DNA of 17,436 bases from Isohypsibius dastychi (Eukaryota; Tardigrada; Eutardigrada; Parachela; Isohypsibiidae), in assembly GCA_034696485.1 (NCBI GenBank), contig JAQIWT010000593.1, positions 1 through 17,436 of the forward strand. Reading direction: 5' to 3'. Of this stretch, positions 8,357-16,388 are shown in pieces; the first letter of the stretch is position 1, and every line of letters begins with the position of its first letter. A program made the translations under genes and the position numbers. Below the pieces are notes generated by a model. The model was not told the origin of the DNA, made no database searches, and saw only the letters and a list, made by a program, of their open reading frames with translations.

Positions 8357-8549
8357 GGTTTCCCCGCTCCCTTCCGGTTGAGCACTGAACAATCCAAAGG
8401 GTTCCCCCTTCCGGTGGAACACCTAACAATCCGGAGGGTTCCCCCCTACCGGTAGAACACCGGACAATCCGAAGGGTTCCCCCCTTCCGGTAGAACACCG
8501 GACAATCCGAAGGGTTCCCCCTTCCGGTAGAACACCTGCGAATCCGAAG
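8357..8549 (+). repeat. 37/38-bp minisatellite, five units plus a degenerate one
   Basis: Units start at 8357, 8400, 8437, 8475 and 8513. The typical form is GGTTCCCCCTTCCGGTAGAA followed by CACCGGACAATCCGAAG. Units are 43, 37, 38, 38 and 37 bp. A sixth, diverged unit lies at about 8329-8356. Units 3 and 4 are nearly identical, and divergence grows outward. The core TCCGGT-AGAAC-ACCGGA can fold into a hairpin in unit 4. Unit length is not a multiple of three, so the open frames across it are not evidence of coding. Confidence 0.92.
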
Positions 8550-8622
8550 GGTTGGACAGTTTGGGTGTAGCAGCCTAGCACTTAGAACTCCAGAGTAAAT
8601 TTTTTTTGATTTCTGCAGATTT

Positions 8623-8650
8623 CTGCGCGTAGCGCGGAACACGCAGCTAG
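8623..8650 (+). mobile_element. Helitron-like 3' terminus
   Basis: A GC hairpin (CGCG-TAG-CGCG, 8626-8636) is followed by ten bases and CTAG at 8647-8650, then T. Helitrons end in CTRR preceded by a short hairpin about 10-12 nt upstream and insert between A and T, and this fits on all points. The matching 5' end (TC after A) has not been found. Confidence 0.5.
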
Positions 8651-8781
8651 TAGAGATTAAAATACAACAATGATATAATACTGTGAATGAATGTCTCACC
8701 AATGAATGTATCTAAAACACTCAACATGCCGCTATGAGAAACACCCCGGAGAAGATTCTCGAGATTTTCTATCTCGCTCTT

Positions 8782-9546
8782 TTAGATAAAGTACCAGTAC
8801 TTCACGTCATTGATGGTCATCTGCATTTGATGACTAAAATTTAGCGACATGAACCCAAAAGCTTTCGTGTCTTTCGTTCCAAAGATGCTTCTGCGAACAT
8901 TGAAAAAACAAAAAGGGTGATTCACACCAGGTATGCATTGGTAGAGGCGGCTAAGAAGTGAGTCCTTGTGTTCGAGATTGCAAATCTGGAGAGAAAGTGA
9001 CCGAATCAAGCAATGAAAATCATTGAAGTCATCTATTAAGATACCTTCATATCACTGTTAAATAAGGATGTGTCGGGCAGACCGGAATTGGATCCATATA
9101 ACATCAGATATTGGTGAACTTGTCGCGGTGTGCTTGGATGATGTCCTCATACTTTGTTCGTTCATCCAAATTGTCATGTGGTTTCTTCATGATTTTATCA
9201 ATTTTGAGTGCGCGGGAAAATTACTGAGAATTGTCGTAGAAATCAACGACGGTCCTATTTCTATTTATTTTTGCAGCAAACACCGGATAAAACCTGCTTT
9301 CTCCACCGGGTCTGGTTGGATCATGACATTTCCGTAGAACGGGCGCGTGACAACCATATCACCAATTCCGAAATATCCATTTCTTCCAGGCACACATGTT
9401 GGTGGTGAACAAATCTTTGACAGTGAACATAGATGAGAAATGAAATTCAGGATTTTTTCCATTCATGATGAGTCTGGTTGGAGCATTCTTTGAAGTTTGG
9501 AGGTAGATTTTGAATGCGGTCACATTAACCTCGACCCTCAAATTTC
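8782..9546 (-). pseudogene. Decayed minus-strand protein gene, family unknown
   Basis: Read on the minus strand, coherent protein-like segments follow one another in different frames. About 9541-9400 is rich in Thr, Lys and Phe. 9395-9265 contains a Gly/Val/Pro-rich stretch ending in a basic tail. 9265-9225 is short. 9009-8782 has an aromatic-rich end. Two frameshifts in 9400-9250 and several stops further on mark decay. A TTACTTTCAG acceptor stands just upstream (9548-9557, minus). Its location 1 kb from the polymerase remnant, on the opposite strand, would suit a Maverick structural gene, but no motif proves this. Confidence 0.3.
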
Positions 9547-9739
9547 AGTCTGAAAGTAATCAGTAAATTCCCGATATATTTACCCTGATGTGAAATTGAT
9601 AATTATGTTGCGAATTCTATTTTTACTCAGAGAGTCCGGTACGATCATTATTAAAATTTTGCACACGACTTTGAGAAGTACAAATTCGAGTGGGTTCAGG
9701 GATTTCAAAAAACCAACTTGAAAGGTTAACTTCTATGGC

Positions 9740-9940
9740 TCAGTTTTTTTCTTCTTCTTTTTTGTATTTGGCGATCAATCCGCGAATTCTGACGAACTCT
9801 TCGTACGTTGGAAAAATCCTAGGAATATTAGGACGCTTGGCCGTTCTCATACTCTTTGAATGATGCCATCTATTCTCATCAGAAGGCATTGCTGAGAAAC
9901 CAAATTCAGATCTGACTAAATTTATAGATTTCCTGCACAA
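9740..9940 (-). CDS. Small basic open frame ending in Lys/Glu tail
   Basis: This minus-strand frame of 66 codons is hydrophilic with basic residues spread throughout and a KKEEEK-type end. It may be the end of a broken upstream protein or part of the same decayed locus as 8782-9546. No family is recognised. Confidence 0.22.
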   Translation of the reverse strand: MCRKSINLVRSEFGFSAMPSDENRWHHSKSMRTAKRPNIPRIFPTYEEFVRIRGLIAKYKKEEEKN

Positions 9941-10090
9941 CAGTGAAAATTTTCAGCAGGGTTTAGCGAAAAAATTGTGTAAATTGCCGTGTTTTAATAT
10001 TGAGAGACTTACCAGAACGTAGTTAGATTCAGAGAGTGAGAAACAGAAACAAGAACACAATGATCAGGTATAGACATTCGTGCAAGGATA

Positions 10091-10300
10091 TTGAAGGATT
10101 CTAGGAACGCTGAGGCGACCACCGATCACAGCGCGATAGAGATTACGGATGATGGGATGAATAATCCCTTCTCAAGCGTTGGTGCAAATGCATATATGTA
10201 CACCTCACCAGGAAGAGCTCAAGATAAATTTCTTGACCTGCGATTCCAGATTGATGATGATTTATGGACACTTTGGAATTCAATTCAGGCAGATGAATGA
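10091..10300 (+). CDS. Unrecognised acidic open frame of 69 codons
   Basis: The frame is rich in Asp, with an acidic stretch near residues 17-22 and another near the C-terminus. No start context or splice site is compelling. It lies about 350 bp upstream of the first recognisable polymerase segment on the same strand and may be part of the same decayed element. Confidence 0.25.
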   Translation: MKDSRNAEATTDHSAIEITDDGMNNPFSSVGANAYMYTSPGRAQDKFLDLRFQIDDDLWTLWNSIQADE

Positions 10301-10639
10301 AGACTTTCAGAAAAAACGATGATCACAACTAACTGCAGTTGACAGTTTAAACAGAAGGGCTGCACTGCTATCTGCAATGAAGATCCAGAAGCACTGAAGA
10401 CACTGCGGAAATTCACATTCAGGAGCATTGAATACACTTCGCGAATTCTCTGTTTTAAACCCACTCAAGTCAAGATATCTTCTGAATCAACGTCTGCATT
10501 TGCTGCTGACAAAACAGAGTCGATTTTGGGTAATGGGCGCATAGGCAACAGTGAATTAGGTGGTATGACAAATTCAAGGGATTACTTTTCTCATATCGGG
10601 GGTTGGGTGTTACGGTTTAGAATGAATATTCTAGATTTT

Positions 10640-12171
10640 TATTTAAAATGTATCTCTGAACACGGGATATTTATCGTATCATCGGCTACTTCATGGCGAT
10701 GTCTTTCATGGTTGCTCCAAACACACGATTGCTACCGAATTGGTCCTTTTTAGCAAGATCACGACGCAATGAGCGCATTCCTATCATCACGAGAGGGTCA
10801 GGTTTTTGGAGCGACCCAGTCTCACAGTCGAGGTGATGTGGTCTTGCAGATGGCATGAAATGAAGAAGGACCATGAGACTGGTGCCTTCCTGTTTCGTCT
10901 GAATCTCACTGAACTGCTCAAACCCGAAGACGCTTTCGAAGGTGGCCGAACCAATGCATACTGTTTGTATTGAAAAGTTAGGAACCAAAAAATAAAACAG
11001 ATCGCTATTGTTTTTTTTCGTACTTATACATTAATAAATATGGAGAACATCTCATTGTTCATCCGAAAATTATAATCTCGAAATTTCAGAATGCTTGCAA
11101 ATACTTAAGGTTTGTCAAATGCGTAGTGAACTGCCCTGTGAAAGTCGAATCCCAGTGCTGTCAGTCACTATCAAAAACAAACTCATGTTCCTGCTTTGTT
11201 TGTCTTGCGCTCATCAGAATCAAGAAAGTTTCTGTAATTATTCTGGAAAAGCACGCTGTTTCCAAGACACCTGGTTCACAGCCGAGCTTATTGACGCACT
11301 TGCCAGAGGCTATATGATTATTAAAATGCATGAAGTTTGGCACTGGAAAAGGCGGAATACTGATCTTTTCGCTCCGTTTGTTGATGAGTTTTTGAATTCA
11401 AAGCTGAGGCATCTGGGTGGCAAGCATGGCGCATGGATGTAGAAAAAAGATTTGCCTTCAGCAGTTGTAAGACAAGGAAGGAATGGAACCCGTCTCCGAT
11501 TGAGAACAACCCAGGTCATCGTATTGTTGCTATATGATGAATGTGTGATGGTTACTTTGAGTAAGAAACCTGAAGACAACGGAGGTAGTTCATGTGGTAA
11601 TCTCGCAGTTGCTGCTTTCACCATGAGTTTTGCAGGGCCTGAACTCTATGATATGATGTTGAACTTGGAAATTATGTCATGTACACTGATACCGATTCGA
11701 TAATTTATGTCTCAAACCCTGGCGACTTCGAACCAGAGCGTGGTAATCTTCTTGGTCAATGGACAAATGAGTTGAAACCCGGAGAGTCACAGTGCGTTTG
11801 GGAACAAATAGCTATTCCGACGTCACCAATACCGGTAGGAAGGAGCTCAAAAGCAAATCCATCACCCAAAACGGTTCCACTGGAAACATCCTTGACTGGC
11901 ACCAGAATCATTCAGAACTTTTCCGAACTGGTGAGACGTTGAATTTTGATGCACTGAACTGGCTGCTGCAACAACAGAAATCATTGCTCAAAGCCATTAA
12001 TTGCTGCCACATGAAACGAAAGTTCAAGGAACAGAGCATCAGGAATGTTATTCCTGCTGAGCAAATGCCACTGGTTTACGGTAAGAGGATTCTGCTAAAT
12101 GATTCGAGTACTCGAGCTTTTGGAACTCGTGCACAAAAAACTGTGTCTGCTGTGAACGGGCATTTTTCATA
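10640..12171 (+). pseudogene. Broken protein-primed family B DNA polymerase of Maverick/Polinton type
   Basis: Segments of a protein-primed DNA polymerase B, which replicates Maverick/Polinton elements, appear in order. There is a hydrophobic helix region at 10690-10745. A Trp-Cys/Glu-type segment at about 10826-10860 leads to the GGRTNA motif at 10941-10958. A C-x2-C pair near 11190-11210 follows, then TWFT and EVWHW near 11269-11346, a VAAFT segment near 11605-11622, and the motif C catalytic sequence YTDTDS at 11682-11699. The C-terminal end runs at about 11830-12130 with a VYGKRILL stretch. Motif A (SLYP) is deleted between 10971 and 11060, motif B (KxxxNSxYG) is missing between 11400 and 11480, and a TAG at 11440, frameshifts near 11675 and 11800, and others interrupt the frame. 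The enzyme is therefore dead. The surviving length suggests moderate age. Confidence 0.82.
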
Positions 12172-12232
12172 ATTCCTTGCTTCTCGCTTATCTAAAGCAT
12201 GTATAAATTCAACTTTCGCTCTAACGGGGTGT

Positions 12233-12390
12233 GAAGACTCACCTCTATGAACGAGGGATAATGGTCGCTGAAGTAATAGACCGCCAGCTACTCAGACTGA
12301 ATTCTATAAACGAAAGATATTTAATGTACTCTCCCGGTCTCGGTGGTGCCCTGACCGAGTTCCTATAAACGGAACAATGATCGCTGCACA
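12233..12390 (+). repeat. Three hairpin units spaced exactly 59 bp, same loop
   Basis: The heptamer TATRAAC occurs at 12246, 12305 and 12364. It is flanked by complementary arms that differ between copies: CCTC/GAGG, TTC/GAA and GTTCC/GGAAC. Upstream GACT/GACC-type and downstream ATGRTCGCTG sequences are also shared (the latter in units 1 and 3). The loop is conserved while stems change in compensating pairs. No ORF crosses this region sensibly. It may be a structured RNA or a DNA-binding array. Confidence 0.5.
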
Positions 12391-12457
12391 AAAAAAAACC
12401 TCAATTGGAGCAAAAATTGAGACTCTCTTTGTCGGTTGCCTACTCATTGGCGAGAGT
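12339..12457 (+). ncRNA. Run of adjacent hairpins, possible structured RNA
   Basis: Four stems follow one another: CTCGGT/ACCGAG (12339-12344 with 12354-12359), GTTCC/GGAAC (12359-12375), CTCAATT/AATTGAG (12400-12406 with 12415-12421) and ACTCTC/GAGAGT (12422-12427 with 12452-12457). All are perfectly paired. An A9 run separates the second and third. No known RNA family is recognised; folding energy was not calculated. Confidence 0.3.
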
Positions 12458-12691
12458 TGGATACAAAGCTTATCTCTGAACTAAAAGCCGACCACTCCAT
12501 AATTCTAAAAGCTTTTCTCATGTTTCAGGGAAGTCGCGATCTCATAAATTTCATACGTAATTTGAGTTTCTTTCAAACAATTACCCAGTGACGATTGTGA
12601 AAGATGAATTTACGTGAAAATATCCAGAGGCATATTATCAAGCAAATAAATTTTAAAGTTTTTCTTAAGCTCAACGTATCATTCAAAATAA
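12458..12691. other. Region without recognised genes
   Basis: This is AT-rich sequence with no ORF of note and no clear repeat. Confidence 0.4.
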
Positions 12692-12898
12692 GAAGAATCC
12701 ATTAGAAGCCGCTCTTCTCGGGCTCTGCCATTACGACCAGACCGGGGAAACATCATGGAGAAAGTGATGATAAAAGCGTTAAAACTGAAGTTTGACCAGC
12801 TTCAAGATTTGGTTCAACAGCCTAATGGTCCTCAAGAGCGCATCCTTGTTGAGAATTTGATGGCAGATTCTTGCTGGGATCCGGGAAAATCAATTTAA
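12692..12898 (+). CDS. Unrecognised open frame of 68 codons, Arg/Ser-rich start
   Basis: The open stretch starts after a TAA at 12689-12691 and ends with TAA at 12896. An ATG at 12755 gives a 47-residue product. The upstream part is Arg/Ser-rich; the rest is amphipathic with Leu, Lys and Gln. It looks like a fragment of a larger protein such as a gag or nucleic-acid-binding protein, but no family can be named. Confidence 0.25.
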   Translation, partial: EESIRSRSSRALPLRPDRGNIMEKVMIKALKLKFDQLQDLVQQPNGPQERILVENLMADSCWDPGKSI

Positions 12899-12930
12899 GG
12901 AGCTGCTCATGGATCGTCGTGAGTAGTTTT

Positions 12931-13212
12931 TCATAAAACACGAGTGTCATATTGTTCAAAAAACGAACAGTTTTGCTTCCATGTGCGCTCACACAGTGGA
13001 TATGTGAATTGCTGTACTTCCCGTTTTACAGGTGTATCGACCACTTGCATGAAATTGTCTAACTTTTTCAAGGTCCGATACGGGTAAGCAGGGAACAGCA
13101 TCCATTTCTTGAGATTCCATGTCCAAAAACGAATCTGTGTGCAAATGAGAAACCTAATTTTTTTTGAAACCGATCTTGTTCTGTATACCGAATTTTTTAA
13201 TCTTTTTTTCAA
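12931..13212 (-). pseudogene. Unrecognised minus-strand remnant, 93 codons
   Basis: The frame has a Lys/Arg-rich start, then an aromatic-rich part with Trp and Pro-Tyr pairs near 13100-13060, and an end with Cys and Gln. The central 50 residues look protein-like. No splice sites or family resemblance support it, and it may be debris of the same element as the polymerase. Confidence 0.2.
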
Positions 13213-13510
13213 ATCTTTGGTCCAACATGTTTGAATTTGTTTAAACGTGAATTACATATTCGTTCATGTGCAGTTACTCTTCAAACACTCAAGCCTTTTC
13301 AAATATTTCCCGCTTCAGTTTCCACAATTCAACGAAGCGTGAACACGCCCACTGTTCTAAAATAATTACCCTGTGGCCAAATTAAGACAGAATGTTGCTA
13401 TTCTTTGCACTCCAAGAACATTTGCAGGGTCATCATCTAGTCTCTCTGCAATATCGTCGAACACTTGACCAACCCGAAAACACAGGTATTATCCGGGTCT
13501 GTCGGTCAAA
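13213..13510. other. Region without recognised genes
   Basis: This is AT-rich sequence with stops in all frames. No repeat or element end is seen. Confidence 0.4.
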
Positions 13511-13726
13511 TTGTGCTTGGTTCCCGGCCAAACATCTGGGAATGATGAATATATAAAGATGGCCCTCCATACTACGCACATCATAGTAAGCCAGCTGGTT
13601 GATGAGGCGGCTGCCATCAAAGACAAACCATTCGCAATCGAGCACTTTTGGTCAACACGGCATTTTTTTCTCATTTCAATCACAACTACACCGGAACTCG
13701 GATGCCTGGCCCCGGTTAAGAAATGA
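13511..13726 (+). CDS. Overlapping open frames on both strands, coding strand unclear
   Basis: A + strand frame of 71 codons (13511-13726) and minus-strand frames of 70-83 codons (13645-13433, 13740-13489) overlap. The + frame has a helical, charged middle and a Thr/Ile-rich end; the minus frames contain aromatic and Cys residues. Neither is recognised. At most one is real. Confidence 0.15.
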   Translation: MCLVPGQTSGNDEYIKMALHTTHIIVSQLVDEAAAIKDKPFAIEHFWSTRHFFLISITTTPELGCLAPVKK

Positions 13727-13889
13727 AATGATATCACCAACGGGTATGGCGGTGGTGTTTCCGGCTTGTGATATGATAACCAATCTCCTGGTCAGTTTCA
13801 GCACAGCAACGAAACACAAACAAAAACGTGAGCAAGACCAGAGAAACTACGGTCACTGTTACACAACTCCGAAAAGACTCAAAATCGGA

Positions 13890-14163
13890 GTGTGAAAACA
13901 ATTTGAAACAGGCCGGGCAGTCCAACGGGGGAACAAGTGGTATGAAAAAAGGCTGAACTAATCTAAACGGTGACTTTGGACGAAAAAACTACCTGGATAT
14001 TTCAGACAACGAAAATTCAGATTTAGGTGTGAAAACAATTTGAGACAAACCGGGGAGTCCCACGGGGGCACTGTAGGTTTGAAAAAAGAACTGAACTGTT
14101 CTGAACGATGACCTCGGACGGATAAAACGTCCTGAATATTTCAACCAACAAAACCGAATGATA
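13890..14163 (+). repeat. Tandem duplication of a 137-bp unit
   Basis: Unit 1 (13890-14026) and unit 2 (14027-14163) align over their whole length almost without gaps, at about three quarters identity by eye, starting with GTGTGAAAACAATTTG in both. The 25 bases before unit 1 resemble the end of unit 1, so a third, mostly lost unit may have preceded it. Frames across the units are broken by stops, so this is non-coding or decayed. Confidence 0.85.
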
Positions 14164-14307
14164 TATGAACCAAGGTTTCAAAACGAGAATCAGTATCGAG
14201 TTTCGAGTTGAAAAGGTAAGAATTTGTGCATTTAAGCATGTAAACCACAGTGAATATTCCCCTTCTGTCTCGTGTAGTAAACCGTAAGGTGCGCCTAAAG
14301 TTAAAGC

Positions 14308-14527
14308 CATTCAGTCACACCCACAATCACTCACCCAAGCTCAGACTCATTTGCCCGACGCCAAAATCATTCGCCCACACCCGAAACCACTCGCCCTTTC
14401 TGGAAACTATTCGCACACGGCAAATACCATACGTCCACACCCAGAACCATTCACTCACTCCGGAAACCATTCGCCCACGCCCAAAACCATTCGCCCACAC
14501 CCGTGACCACTCACTCTTACCAAATCG
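14308..14527 (+). repeat. 20-bp minisatellite, eleven units in exact phase
   Basis: Units of the form CATTCGCCCACACCCAAAAC start every 20 bp from 14308 to 14508 without a single insertion or deletion. Units 4, 7, 9 and 10 are closest to consensus. Substitutions are spread over all units, so the array is not newly amplified. The strands are strongly asymmetric: C-rich on +, G-rich on -. The long open frames crossing it on both strands follow from the absence of stops in the unit and are not evidence of coding. Confidence 0.95.
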
Positions 14528-14644
14528 GGAATTCATCTTTATTTGCGAAAATTCATTCCACAAATCATCCCCAGTTCGCGAGTATTCAAGGCTCCTGAAT
14601 TCTATTCAGGTTCATTTTCAGTAATTGAGAACGGCAATAGAGAG

Positions 14645-15755
14645 ATGGAAAAAGATGTAACATCCACTACTCAGGCTCAACCCAGTGAGGCTGAAGAAAT
14701 GAAAGAAGACCGAGTAACCAGCACTTAGGCGCAGCCCAGCGGCGTTAGCAACGCTGAGATGGACTGTAGCGAGTTTGACGGCAGTACGGTAAGTGAAGAT
14801 AACGGCGCTGAGTTCAGAGGAAAGTGATGATGGAGAAAGTGGCCGCGAAGCAACAACTAGCAAGCTGAAGCTGGATGCTCCGCTCTACATTGAAAACAAA
14901 GATGAAGAGTATTCCATTGAGTACATCACAGACAAAAGAGAGAAAAGGATGGAGTGAAGTTAATTCAAGTGAAGATTAACGGATACTTCGGGTAATTCCC
15001 TGTCACTGATTAAGCGTTGACCGAATCAAAATGGTTTGTTTTTCTTCAGACTGAGTCGGGTTCCGATAACCCAGCAGTAACCAGGACAGGATGAAATTTT
15101 GGCTGGACCACAGGGTATGCGTAATTTCAACGAGCTGATTCGAGAGTAGCTTCTCACCAGGGTAGTTATTCGAATCCGATTACCGGTTCAACCGCTGGGT
15201 TGAACTGATCCCGACCTTGCTGAGTATGTCATCACTTGGTTAGTTGAGATGTTCAAGATAAAACGCATAATTGAACATGTCATTTCAAATTTTTAGGAAG
15301 TCCAAGAAACGAGGAAAACTTACCTCAACCACGACTGCAAACGGCTTGCAAATGGTGTCAAATTGGCGAAAAGCCCACATGGACCTTCTGGTGACTAACA
15401 CCGATGCTCTTGATTTGCAGGTGGCTTACATCAAAACGGACGATGTTCCAAAACTAGCCGGAGAAGTCATCTTGGACCACGAAAACATGAAGCTTTTGGC
15501 GTTGACGAACGAAAACAAGGCCTATCGAGAGGTGATCATCAACATGGCGATGTAGAGTGCGGATGAGGACATCAAAATCGATCACTTGCGATTCCATGCA
15601 CAATGAAAAATGCGTCCATCTAGCATCACAAGAAGAAGAGCGACGCCATGGAACACGGCAATGCGATTTTGAGGCGTAAAATTGAGGCTCTGGTGAAGCT
15701 TTCTACCACTTTTCCAACCATTGTTCTTGAGCAGAATCAGCCTTCTCGCATCTAA
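14645..15755 (+). pseudogene. Relic of a chromodomain (HP1/CEC-like) protein gene
   Basis: An ATG at 14645 opens an acidic, Ser/Glu-rich segment with a TAG at 14726. After a frame change near 14815 the reading continues to an EYSIEYITDKR stretch (14905-14937), which matches the start of a chromodomain, the fold that binds methylated histone H3 tails. A shift near 14945 leads to VKLIQVKINGY (14954-14986), the strand region; the family's usual Trp is Ile here. A 58-bp intron (14992-15049, GTAATT to TTCTTCAG) follows, then a segment like the C-terminal helix (MRNFNELIRE, near 15117-15146). A second intron (about 15238-15296, GTTAGT to TTTTTAG) precedes a Lys-rich then helical part (15297-15555). 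After a TAG at 15553 the frame resumes in a Lys/Glu helix ending with TAA at 15753-15755. Several frame breaks mean it is probably dead. Confidence 0.52.
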
Positions 15756-15760
15756 ATAAA
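15755..15760 (+). terminator. AATAAA polyadenylation signal of the chromodomain relic
   Basis: AATAAA overlaps the presumed stop codon by one base. The overlap of stop and signal fits a compact 3' end and supports the reading frame chosen for the last part of the relic. Confidence 0.4.
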
Positions 15761-15830
15761 GATAAAAACCTGGTCTGACCGAGAGTGACTCTCAATTTTC
15801 AAACTATATACAGGCTTTTTGAAAATTCAG

Positions 15831-15895
15831 TGGACAGACAAGGAATTCTATGAATTTTTGGATGTGCATGATTTGAGGAAGGTCGACGAGCTAAG
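15831..15895 (+). other. Possible isolated 65-nt exon
   Basis: A TTGAAAATTCAG acceptor ends at 15830 and a GTTCAT donor follows at 15896. The 65 nt between are open and encode a charged stretch rich in Asp, Glu, Phe and Leu. It may belong to a lost gene or be an extra exon related to the chromodomain gene upstream. No neighbouring exon could be joined with confidence. Confidence 0.25.
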
Positions 15896-16039
15896 GTTCA
15901 TTTAATCTTAATTCAGAATCATTTTGTGCGCGCAGTAATCGGTTGACCTGTGGCGGATGCAAAACCAAATAAACTTCTAGCATCAAATTTAACTCCTGAA
16001 TGTTCTCTGATCACAGATTTTCACAGTTAAATCTCTTAG

Positions 16040-16388
16040 TTGATACCAATACTTGATTCCCGTTGTTGGAAATTTCTTAATTATTACAAGTTTTTTCAAG
16101 ATTCAAACTTAAAACTTTCATACTGTTATAATTCATCAACAAAAGAAATAGCTTGTTCAATGTCCCCGGAAATGTGTGGTTTTGCATTAGCTACCGAATG
16201 GAAGGAAAAATTTCAAAATTGCAGAATATTTAATAGTTGAATTTCGCATTCGAAGTTTGAATCCGGTTTGTTGTAAATCGACTGTGAAGAAGGGCAGCGA
16301 GAAGGAAAGTGACGTCTACTTCATTCAGTGTGGCCCTTCACAGACAAATTGCTTCTGGTCCTTAGACGCTTGTCCGCTAAGTTATTGA
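16040..16388 (+). pseudogene. Weak cysteine-containing coding remnant
   Basis: Two overlapping + frames (16040-16240 and 16191-16388) look partly protein-like. The second has five cysteines (a CC pair near 16269 and three more by 16373) and ends at TGA 16386. A TTTCAAAATTGCAG acceptor ends at 16224, so an exon from 16225 to 16388 is possible. The spacing is reminiscent of small secreted cysteine-rich proteins but no signal peptide is visible and no family is recognised. Confidence 0.22.

Larger units (their letters stand above)
8066..8664. mobile_element. 571-bp segment flanked by 14-bp direct repeats
   Basis: TAGAGATTAAAATA occurs exactly at 8066-8079 and 8651-8664, bracketing 8080-8650. 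The bracketed segment carries a 37/38-bp minisatellite and ends with a Helitron-like hairpin and CTAG. The direct repeats resemble a target-site duplication of a retroposed element, but there is no poly-A tail and no terminal inverted repeat. A Helitron, which makes no target duplication, is favoured by the right end alone. It is non-coding; open frames across it follow the repeats. Confidence 0.45.

Noticed and set aside
8357-8549. CRISPR array
   Set aside because: The units are contiguous without unique spacers, and the window is eukaryotic.
8225-8702. ORFs across the 37/38-bp repeat on both strands
   Set aside because: These frames owe their length to the repeat; unit lengths of 37, 38 and 43 shift the frame between units.
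4616-12171. Integrase and polymerase as parts of a single Maverick element
   Set aside because: The integrase is preceded by an LTR-like leader and primer site, and Helitron-like and other debris lies between the two. No terminal inverted repeats are seen, so separate origins are favoured, though not proven.
14250-14624. 124-codon ORF with His/Thr/Pro repeats, and the opposite-strand 78-codon ORF
   Set aside because: Both are produced by the 20-bp minisatellite, whose unit has no stop. Unit length is not a multiple of three and all frames read equally well.
12755-14850. Repeated GGAGAAAGTGATGAT-like words at about 12757 and 14820 as a dispersed repeat
   Set aside because: The match is short, in low-complexity GA-rich coding-like sequence, and does not extend.
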